Shown: piece after piece, positions 1-5,202 of the stretch
How positions within the stretch are numbered: position 1 is the first letter of the stretch
Layout of the letters: every line of letters starts with the position of its first letter
DNA from: UBA10110 sp964354145
GTDB lineage: Bacteria > Patescibacteriota > Kazan-3B-28 > UBA10110
Assembly: GCA_964354145.1 (NCBI GenBank)
Contig: CAYGXX010000033.1
Location: forward strand, 1-6,951
Reading direction: 5' to 3'
Length of the DNA: 6,951 nt
Notes under the pieces: model-generated
The model's input: the letters and a program-made list of their open reading frames with translations, nothing else
The model's database searches: none
What the model was told of the DNA's origin: nothing
Position numbers and translations under genes: made by a program

Positions 1-567
1 GTTATTAATGATGATGTCGGCAAATTCTTTGCCGGGTTCAACATATTTGTCGTGCATAGGACCAGCGGATACCAAGTATTGGTTAATAGACTCTTCGTAA
101 TTTCTGTCCCGTTCGCCCACGTCTCGCTGAAGGCGTCTGGCTAAACGAACATCTGGCTTAACATCAACAAAAACAGTCAGATCAAATAATTTGCGAATTT
201 CCGGGTCGGTAAAAATCAAAATTCCCTCCACAATAATAATGGGCGCAGAATGCACGCGCACAGTGTCACGTTTGCGGGTATGAGTAATGAAATCATACTG
301 CGGCATATCAATAGTCCCGCCTGCTTTTAGTTGTTTCAGTTGCTCAAAAAATAATTTATTTTCCAGGGCCGCCGGCTCATCATAGTTAATTTCTTTGCGT
401 TTTTCCAAGGGGACATCTTTGCGGTCGCGGTAGTAATTATCGTGAGAGATACTAACAGTTTGGGCGGGCGCTACCTCGTGCAGTTTGCGGGCAATATAAG
501 TTTTGCCGGAACCGGTGCCTCCAGCGATCGCAATGACAAAAGGTTGTTTTCTGGCTTCTGTATTCAC
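1..567 (-). CDS. udk: Uridine kinase, C-terminus cut by the left window edge
   Basis: Phosphorylates uridine (and usually cytidine) to the monophosphate using a nucleoside triphosphate, in cytoplasmic pyrimidine salvage. Reading the minus strand from GTG at 567-565 gives 189 residues with no stop before the edge. Visible motifs are the P-loop GGTGSGKT (residues 16-23), SHDNYYRD (41-48) in the position of the family's substrate-binding SxDxYY motif, NYDEPAA (61-67), the Walker B-like IIIVEGILIF (110-119), and the lid region RLARRLQRDVGERDR (141-155), where the family usually has ERGR. Family members have about 205-215 residues, so roughly 20 are missing off the window. GTG is preferred because it starts just before the conserved FVIAIAGGTGSGKT strand and the predicted transcription start falls on it; an in-frame TTG lies 7 codons upstream. 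Identity is very secure; the exact start is less so. It is divergent from rnpB. Confidence 0.93.
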   Translation of the reverse strand, partial: MNTEARKQPFVIAIAGGTGSGKTYIARKLHEVAPAQTVSISHDNYYRDRKDVPLEKRKEINYDEPAALENKLFFEQLKQLKAGGTIDMPQYDFITHTRKRDTVRVHSAPIIIVEGILIFTDPEIRKLFDLTVFVDVKPDVRLARRLQRDVGERDRNYEESINQYLVSAGPMHDKYVEPGKEFADIIINN

Positions 568-573
568 TTTTGT

Positions 574-601
574 ATTATCCCAAAACAAGAGATTTACGCA
601 A
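574..601 (-). promoter_or_regulatory. Predicted udk promoter, extended -10, possibly leaderless
   Basis: On the minus strand, -35 TTGCGT (601-596) is followed by a 16-bp spacer and -10 GATAAT (579-574). A TGn extended -10 element (582-580) sits directly before the -10. Seven bases past the -10 is position 567, the G of the udk GTG start, so the mRNA would begin at or within a base or two of the start codon. No Shine-Dalgarno sequence precedes the GTG, which fits a leaderless message. This is a prediction from motif spacing only; the -35 is weak. Confidence 0.5.
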
Positions 602-623
602 ATTCCGTAGTAGCAAATAATCC

Positions 624-651
624 TTGATTTTTTAGCCAATTTTGCTAGGAT
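624..651 (+). promoter_or_regulatory. Predicted rnpB promoter
   Basis: TTGATT (-35, 624-629), a 16-bp spacer and TAGGAT (-10, 646-651). The start point expected seven bases downstream is 658, exactly the first base of RNase P helix P1. The agreement with the independently defined RNA 5' end is the main support. The -35 box is 22 bp from the -35 of the divergent udk promoter, so the two polymerase sites are close enough to compete or share a regulator. Confidence 0.6.
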
Positions 652-657
652 ATTGAG

Positions 658-1163
658 GCTGTCTGTAGGCGGGTAATCGCTGCTTAAAAAGTAGAGGAAA
701 GTCCGAGCACCAGTCTTAGTTTGAACAGTTCCTAACTGGAACCAAGGGTAACCTTAGGGAAAGTGCCACAGAGACAATTAAAGCTGAAGGTGATCCGGCC
801 TGCGCTTCATCTCATCGGAAATAGGAAATTATCCTCTTCCGATATAGATGGCGCTTCGGAGGACGACCTACGGTCGAAGGTGAAAAGTTGCGAGGTGTGG
901 TTATGTGGAAAATCAGGCCAAACCTGATAATCTACTTCTTGCTACTCGCGAGGCCTCCGGGCGACCGGAGTGTCCGGGTAAACCCTGTTCGGTGCAAGTT
1001 GGGGTGGGTCGGAACTTATTAATGTTTTAAACTAAGAGCAGATAAGTTAAGATCCCAACGCATGAATTGGCTGGCAACAGTCAATCTAGATAGATGATTA
1101 CCGCCCTGATGCTTCCTCACGGAAGAGCGGGGTACAGAACTCGGCTTATAGCTTACAGACAGC
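658..1163 (+). ncRNA. rnpB: RNase P RNA (class A-like), enlarged
   Basis: Catalytic RNA of ribonuclease P, which removes 5' leaders from tRNA precursors. The universal core is clear: GAGGAAAGTCCGAGC (694-708), the AGTGCCACAGAGAC block (762-775), CCGGGTAAACCC (974-985) and ACAGAACTCGGCTTAT (1134-1149). Helix P4 shows a compensatory change from the usual CCGGG/CCCGG to CCGAG/CTCGG. P1 is a 12-bp pairing of 658-669 with 1152-1163 and sets both ends. Other hairpins are CTCCGG-gcga-CCGGAG (955-970, P14-like with a GNRA loop), ATCAGG/CCTGAT (912-928, P12 tip) and ATTGGCT/AGTCAAT near 1064-1083 (P18-like). At about 506 nt it exceeds the 350-420 nt typical of bacteria. The extra length is mainly a hairpin domain at 802-854, a longer P12 and a long arm at about 998-1058. 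It has its own promoter and terminator. Confidence 0.96.
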
Positions 1164-1166
1164 ACG

Positions 1167-1200
1167 AAAAATCCTCTTCTTTTCAGGGAAGGGATTTTTT
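1167..1200 (+). terminator. Intrinsic terminator of rnpB
   Basis: The stem ATCC-t-CTTC (1171-1179) pairs with GAAGGGAT (1188-1195) around a short loop, with one bulged T. It is extended by an A-run at 1167-1170 pairing with the T-run at 1195-1200. It begins three bases after the last paired base of rnpB P1, the usual place. It separates rnpB from the glycan genes, although read-through cannot be excluded. Confidence 0.82.
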
Positions 1201-1213
1201 AGAATTTTTCAGA

Positions 1214-1219
1214 TATAAT
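1214..1219 (+). promoter_or_regulatory. Candidate -10 box for the glycan gene cluster
   Basis: A perfect TATAAT lies 14 bp after the terminator T-run. The expected start point is about 1226, giving a leader of about 26 bases before GTG 1252. No convincing -35 is visible at 15-18 bp spacing (GGATTT or GGGATT at best), and there is no TGn extension, so the call rests on the -10 and its location. The leader holds only a weak ribosome binding site, AAGAG at 1242-1246. Confidence 0.45.
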
Positions 1220-1251
1220 AGGGGGGCAGCTAAGGTTAAAAAAGAGTCCCA

Positions 1252-2664
1252 GTGAGAAGATTTCAGCTACTATTCATTTTTTTGCAAGTCCCCCTAGATT
1301 TTTTGATGGTCTGGGCTGCCTTTCTCTTAAGTTATTGGGTGAGGACCCAAAATATCTTGGCGGCCCCCCCCGCCAGCTATATGATGCCCTGGCCAACGTA
1401 TGTTGAATTAACCGGCTGGATTGCGTTGGGGTGGATAGCCGTTTTCGCCTTAGCTGGTTTATATCAATCGCAGTTATCAGGCGGGATGTGGCAAGTTTTC
1501 CGCCAAGTATTTATTGCGGTATCGGTTAGCTTGGCGATATTCATTATCGTATTGTTTGTAACTAAGGAATCATTTTTCTCCCGCTTGATCGCAGCGTATG
1601 TTTGGGTGATTGCTATTGTCTTTATTGTGACGGCGCGATGGTTGATCCGCATCTGCCGCTGGTGGCTGGCTAAGCTAGGAGTGGTTAGAGAGCATATTGT
1701 GATCATCGGCGACACCGGAGTGACTGAAGAGATTAAAAAATTTTATGAACGCGGGTTGGCTCTAGTTAAAGTTTTTACAGCCGATGCTTTGCATGAAGCT
1801 AGTGATTTTGCAGCCTTGCTCGACAAAGACCGGACCGATCAAGTAATTGTGGTGGGAGAACTGTTGAATGAAAATGATTTGGGATTAGAATTGATTAACT
1901 TTTGCGAAGTTAACGGAATTAGGTTTAGGTATTTACCCAGTTTAACTGAGCTTCACTCTTTACATGTAGTAAGTGAGATTACCCACGGCTATCCCATTAT
2001 TGAACTGCGGCCGACTCCACTAGATGGCTGGGGCAGAATCGTTAAACGATCGTTTGATTTTGTGATTTCTGCCGTTGCTGTTATCGTACTGGCGCCAATC
2101 ATGATCTTTATTGCTCTGCTAATTAGATTAGATTCCCTAGGCCCAGCTTTATTTATCCAAAAACGTCCGGGTCAGTTTGGCAAGGAGTTCAAGTGCTATA
2201 AGTTTCGGTCAATGCAGACTCATTTATCTACCGGAGAACAATACGGGGGGCGCTCTGCAGAAGTCCTGCGGGAGGAGCTGAAAGCCACGAGCAATGAAGC
2301 TAGTGGGTTATTGTTTAAAATGAAGCAAGATCCCCGAGTGACTAAAATTGGTCGCTGGTTGCGCCAAACTAGTTTGGATGAATTGCCGCAATTGTTTAAT
2401 ATCCTAAATGGGGAAATGAGTTTAGTGGGACCGCGGCCACCGCTACTGGACGAAGTGGCAGAGTATAGTGAGCAGCACTTTCGTCGGCTAATGGTTAAGC
2501 CGGGCCTCACCGGGATGTGGCAAGTATCTGGTCGTTCCGATGCTTCCTTTGACGAATATCTAAAGCTGGATATGTATTACATTGAGCACTGGTCATTATG
2601 GTTGGATATTCAAATTATTTTAAAGACTATCTGGGTGGTGTTAACCCGCAAAGGAGCTTATTAA
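1252..2664 (+). CDS. Polyprenyl-phosphate sugar-1-phosphate transferase (WbaP/WcaJ-like)
   Basis: Likely initiates an envelope glycan by transferring a sugar 1-phosphate from a nucleotide sugar to undecaprenyl phosphate at the cytoplasmic face of the membrane. The 470 residues match the usual length of large polyprenyl glycosylphosphotransferases. Four membrane segments lie at about 6-30, 50-71, 84-104 and 109-133. A Rossmann-like domain follows (EHIVIIGDTG, 147-156, to about 255), then the catalytic domain with KRSFD (265-269) leading into a hydrophobic re-entrant helix (270-293), KCYKFRSM (314-321), the catalytic Asp-Glu pair in SLDELPQLFN (D376, E377), LVGPRP (391-396) and KPGLTGMWQVSGR (416-428). 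GTG 1252 is chosen because an in-frame stop lies at 1237 and a later Met (residue 19) would cut the first membrane helix. The sugar cannot be read from sequence; glucose or galactose are common in the family. It heads the run of glycan genes. Confidence 0.93.
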   Translation: MRRFQLLFIFLQVPLDFLMVWAAFLLSYWVRTQNILAAPPASYMMPWPTYVELTGWIALGWIAVFALAGLYQSQLSGGMWQVFRQVFIAVSVSLAIFIIVLFVTKESFFSRLIAAYVWVIAIVFIVTARWLIRICRWWLAKLGVVREHIVIIGDTGVTEEIKKFYERGLALVKVFTADALHEASDFAALLDKDRTDQVIVVGELLNENDLGLELINFCEVNGIRFRYLPSLTELHSLHVVSEITHGYPIIELRPTPLDGWGRIVKRSFDFVISAVAVIVLAPIMIFIALLIRLDSLGPALFIQKRPGQFGKEFKCYKFRSMQTHLSTGEQYGGRSAEVLREELKATSNEASGLLFKMKQDPRVTKIGRWLRQTSLDELPQLFNILNGEMSLVGPRPPLLDEVAEYSEQHFRRLMVKPGLTGMWQVSGRSDASFDEYLKLDMYYIEHWSLWLDIQIILKTIWVVLTRKGAY

Positions 2665-2676
2665 GATAATGTGTGT

Positions 2677-2777
2677 CTTCGACTTCCTGCCCACTCGCCT
2701 CGCGGCGGAGCGGGCCGGCAGGCGGGCGCTCAGACAATAATCCCTGGAACGTCTGACGTTCCCTGAGTATGTCGAAG
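2677..2777. repeat. Intergenic structured repeat able to form a three-way junction
   Basis: A 101-bp unit bounded by the inverted repeat CTTCGAC (2677-2683) / GTCGAAG (2771-2777). It encloses two arms. Arm 1 is GC-rich: CCTGCC (2686-2691) pairs with GGCAGG (2717-2722), and CTCGCC (2694-2699) pairs with GGCGGAG (2704-2710) with one bulge. Arm 2 joins CTCAG (2729-2733) to CTGAG (2763-2767) and contains the perfect hairpin GGAACGTC-t-GACGTTCC (2746-2762). Its base composition differs sharply from the flanking genes. The right end, CCCTGAGTATGTCGAAGGG (2761-2779), resembles a short palindrome-like repeat that I recall as common between genes in candidate-phyla and related metagenomic genomes; that is memory, not a search. 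It carries no coding sequence of its own. In the transcript it could attenuate transcription or protect mRNA ends. Confidence 0.65.
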
Positions 2778-2792
2778 GGTTACATTGTAAAT

Positions 2793-3929
2793 ATGATGAA
2801 GGATATATCAGAATGTAAAATAGCGATTGTGGCAGATTGGCTTACCGGTAGGGGTGGGGCTGAGCGGGTAGTTTTAGCCATTGCCGATTTATTCCCCCAA
2901 GCAGACATTTTTACTTCAGTTTATCAGCCGGAGATATTCCCTGAATTATCGAGCCGGCGAGTTGTTACCAGTTTTTTGCAAAGGATGCCCTTAGGGAAGA
3001 AACATCAACTCTGGCCCACCTTGCGACCATTAGCTTTTGAACTTCTTAATCTGGATGATTATGATATCGTGATTAGCAGCGCCAGCGCCGAGGCTAAAGG
3101 CGTGTTGACTAAGCCCGAGACCTTGCATGTTTGTTATTGTCATACCCCTACTCGTTATTATTGGAGTCATTATCATTACTATTTGGAGCATCCGGAATAT
3201 GGGGGATGGAATTGGCTAGTTAAATTGATAATGCCTGCCTTGATTCACAAATTACGCCTGTGGGATCGGGTGGCAGCAGATCGAGCGGATGTGTTTGTCG
3301 CCAATTCCCATACCACGGAGCAACGGATTAAAAAATATTATGAACGCGATGCCACGGTCATTCATCCACCAGTGGATACCTCGAGGTTTACCATTGGCGA
3401 ACAATTAGGGGATTACTATTTAATAGTGGGTCGCCAAACTGCTTACAAGCGGACTGATTTGGCTATTACGGCATTTAATCACTTAAAATTGCCCCTGAAA
3501 GTAATCGGCACTGGTCCTGCCTTGAAAAAATGGATGTTAAAAGCGCGCAGGAATATCGAGTTTCTGGGGAGAGTTTCTGATGCCCAGGTAGCTCACTATT
3601 TGTCACATTGCCGAGCGCTAATTATGCCCCAGGAGGAAGATGCGGGGATTGTGCCATTGGAAGCCATGGCAGCGGGGCGACCAGTGATTGCTTACCGAGG
3701 CGGAGGGGCGCTGGAAACCATCATTGAAGGTAAAACCGGCATATTCTTTGACCAGCAGACCCCTTCATCTTTAATAGAGGCAGTTAGAAAATTTACCCAA
3801 GTTAACTGGGCCCCCCAAGTTATCCAAAAGCATGCCGAGAGGTTTGATGTGGCGATTTTTCAGAATCGCTTACGGGATTTTGTCCAATCTGCTTATCACC
3901 AGCATTTAAAATCTGGGGAGCGAAGCTAA
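2793..3929 (+). CDS. GT4 glycosyltransferase, WbaZ-like
   Basis: Probable cytoplasmic retaining glycosyltransferase of GT-B fold that adds a sugar, perhaps mannose, to a lipid-linked glycan. With the start used here it has 378 residues. The N-terminal acceptor domain opens with KIAIVADW then LTGRGGAE (17-24), and holds CYCHTPTRYYW (114-124), typical of the WbaZ-like subgroup, and VANSHTTEQRI (169-179). The donor domain has VIHPPVDTSRF (189-199), IVGRQTAYKRTDLAI (211-225), the EX7E pair E282 and E290 in EDAGIVPLE, and AAGRPVIAYRGGGALE (293-308). ATG 2793 (or 2796) is preferred. An in-frame ATG at 2769 would add 8 residues, but it lies inside the right end of the upstream repeat, and relatives begin just before KIAIV. 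No start has a good ribosome binding site; GAAGGG (2774-2779) is 13 bases from 2793. It overlaps the next gene by one base. Function is secure at family level; mannose is inference. Confidence 0.9.
   Translation: MMKDISECKIAIVADWLTGRGGAERVVLAIADLFPQADIFTSVYQPEIFPELSSRRVVTSFLQRMPLGKKHQLWPTLRPLAFELLNLDDYDIVISSASAEAKGVLTKPETLHVCYCHTPTRYYWSHYHYYLEHPEYGGWNWLVKLIMPALIHKLRLWDRVAADRADVFVANSHTTEQRIKKYYERDATVIHPPVDTSRFTIGEQLGDYYLIVGRQTAYKRTDLAITAFNHLKLPLKVIGTGPALKKWMLKARRNIEFLGRVSDAQVAHYLSHCRALIMPQEEDAGIVPLEAMAAGRPVIAYRGGGALETIIEGKTGIFFDQQTPSSLIEAVRKFTQVNWAPQVIQKHAERFDVAIFQNRLRDFVQSAYHQHLKSGERS
3917..3920 (+). promoter_or_regulatory. Shine-Dalgarno site for the second GT4 gene
   Basis: GGAG within GGGGAG (3915-3920), eight bases before ATG 3929. 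This is the clearest ribosome binding site in the window and, with the TAATG stop/start overlap, supports translational coupling of the two glycosyltransferases. Confidence 0.7.
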
Positions 3930-5104
3930 TGCGCATCGGGGTAGACATCAGAGGACTATTAACTGGACAGCACAGCGGGGTTGAGCAGTATACGCTGCAG
4001 GTTTTAGAACACTTGTTGAAAATAGATCGCGATAATATTTATGTCTTGTTTTATGTGGCTTACCGCGATCTCGATGCTAAATTAGGCCAATTATTATCGG
4101 AGGCCACTTTTCTGAGGAGCCCGAATGTAGAAATCCGCCAACTCAAGTGGGTTAATCTCCCTCTTCTCCTCCATGCTCTCTGGAAACCGCTGGGTTGGCC
4201 TCTAGCTGATAAGGTCTGCGGGGGATTAGATGTAATGTGGCAACCTAGCCCGCGGTTGCTCCCCGTGAGTCGCCGTTGTCGTACCGTTATCACTTTTCAT
4301 GATTTGGTGTTTGCTCGGTTCCCGCAGTTTTACACCTGGGAGTCCCGGCTTTGGCAATGGCAAATGAGCTATCCTTACCTTGCTCGGACAGCGAGCAAGA
4401 TCATTGCCGTGTCTGAAAGTACCAAGAATGATTTAGTCAATTTATACCGGGCAGATCCCGCCAAAATCTCGGTTGTGTATGAAGGGGTAGCCCCAATTTA
4501 TTTTATACCTAAGGGTACGGAAACCATCAACGCTCTGCGAGTTAAGTTTCAGGTCGCGGATAAATATTTGTATTATTTAGGCAGTCTAGAGCCGCGAAAG
4601 AATGTTATCGCCATTGTCCGCAGCTTACATTATATAAAACAGCAAGGATTTGCTAATATAAAGCTAGTTATTTCTGGGGCAAAGAGTTGGCTAAGTGAGG
4701 CAATTTTTGCTGAGGTTGAAAAATTAAATTTAGGTTCGGATGTGATTTTCACCGGTCCAGTGACTGAAGCGGAAAAGATCGCTTGGTTGCAAAATGCCAC
4801 CGCCTTCATCTTCCCGACCTTCTATGAAGGCTTTGGCCTGCCCGTTTTGGAAGCAATGGCGGCTGGTTGTCCCGTGATCACTAGCAACGTTGCTTCGTTG
4901 CCTGAAGTAACCGGATCCGCTGCTATGTTAGTTAACCCATATCAGCAATCAGAATTAAATTCAGCTTTGCAAAGACTTTTAATGGATCCGGGACTGCTGC
5001 GCGGGTTGGTTGCATCTGGGCAAGAACGGGCCCGCCAATTTACTTGGGAGAAAACCGCTACGGCCACTCTAAAAATATTAATGGATGGGGGCTTGCCCCG
5101 TTAG
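3929..5104 (+). CDS. GT4 glycosyltransferase, MtfB-like
   Basis: Probable second chain-extending glycosyltransferase, GT-B fold, acting in the cytoplasm or at the membrane surface; it has no membrane helix. The 391 residues are normal for the family. Motifs in order: MRIGVDIRGLL (1-11), HSGVEQYT (15-22), the acceptor-domain ITFHDLVFARFPQFY (121-135), IIAVSESTKNDL (158-169), the interdomain YLYYLGSLEPRKN (213-225), whose R223 and K224 sit where the family binds donor phosphates, VIFTGPVTEAEKIAWLQNA (272-290), the EX7E pair E300 and E308 in EGFGLPVLE, and AAGCPVITSNVASLPEV (311-327). This pattern matches the MtfB-like subgroup, which includes O-antigen mannosyltransferases, so mannose transfer is a reasonable but unproven guess. 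The ATG shares one base with the TAA of the previous gene. The stop codon lies inside the left arm of a 13-bp inverted repeat. Confidence 0.93.
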   Translation: MRIGVDIRGLLTGQHSGVEQYTLQVLEHLLKIDRDNIYVLFYVAYRDLDAKLGQLLSEATFLRSPNVEIRQLKWVNLPLLLHALWKPLGWPLADKVCGGLDVMWQPSPRLLPVSRRCRTVITFHDLVFARFPQFYTWESRLWQWQMSYPYLARTASKIIAVSESTKNDLVNLYRADPAKISVVYEGVAPIYFIPKGTETINALRVKFQVADKYLYYLGSLEPRKNVIAIVRSLHYIKQQGFANIKLVISGAKSWLSEAIFAEVEKLNLGSDVIFTGPVTEAEKIAWLQNATAFIFPTFYEGFGLPVLEAMAAGCPVITSNVASLPEVTGSAAMLVNPYQQSELNSALQRLLMDPGLLRGLVASGQERARQFTWEKTATATLKILMDGGLPR

Positions 5105-5202
5105 AAATAAGTCAGTAAAATCGGATAATAAGCATAATTTATAGCTAATTTGATAAATCTAAATGTATTCATACTAGTTTACCACCAGAATTTCTAACGG
5201 GG
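5096..5202. repeat. Perfect 13-bp inverted repeat bridging a stop and a start codon
   Basis: CCCCGTTAGAAAT (5096-5108) is the exact reverse complement of ATTTCTAACGGGG (5190-5202), separated by 81 bases. The left arm contains the TAG stop of the MtfB-like gene; the right arm ends on the G of the GTG start of the DUF4012 gene. GTAAA (5115-5119) and TTTAC (5178-5182) could extend the structure. The interior is AT-rich with promoter-like pieces, TTGATA (5150-5155) with CATACT (5170-5175) or TACTAG (5172-5177) as weak -10 partners, and CATAAT (5133-5138); none is convincing. It could be a regulatory stem in the mRNA, or the ends of a small non-coding mobile element; no flanking target duplication is visible. 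Confidence 0.7.

Noticed and set aside
442..627. 61-residue plus-strand open frame
   Set aside because: Lies almost wholly antisense to the uridine kinase and across the divergent promoter region; its sequence shows no recognisable motif.
802..854. Possible intron or mobile insertion in the RNase P RNA gene
   Set aside because: The extra bases form a self-contained hairpin with no open reading frame, target duplication or splice-like features, which fits a natural peripheral helix better.
1464..2510. Minus-strand open frames at 1464-1715 and 2220-2510
   Set aside because: Antisense to the well-supported sugar-phosphate transferase, whose motifs run unbroken through both stretches.
2677..2777. 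The spacer hairpins as an intrinsic terminator or a CRISPR repeat
   Set aside because: No T-run follows any stem, the same-strand genes continue downstream, and there is no repeat-spacer periodicity.
4060..4293. Minus-strand open frame of 77 codons
   Set aside because: Antisense to the MtfB-like glycosyltransferase; composition is arginine-rich shadow sequence without a domain.
5105..5201. A definite promoter for the DUF4012 gene
   Set aside because: TTGATA is a good -35, but the -10 candidates are poor or at 14-16 bp spacing, and such matches are expected by chance in AT-rich sequence.
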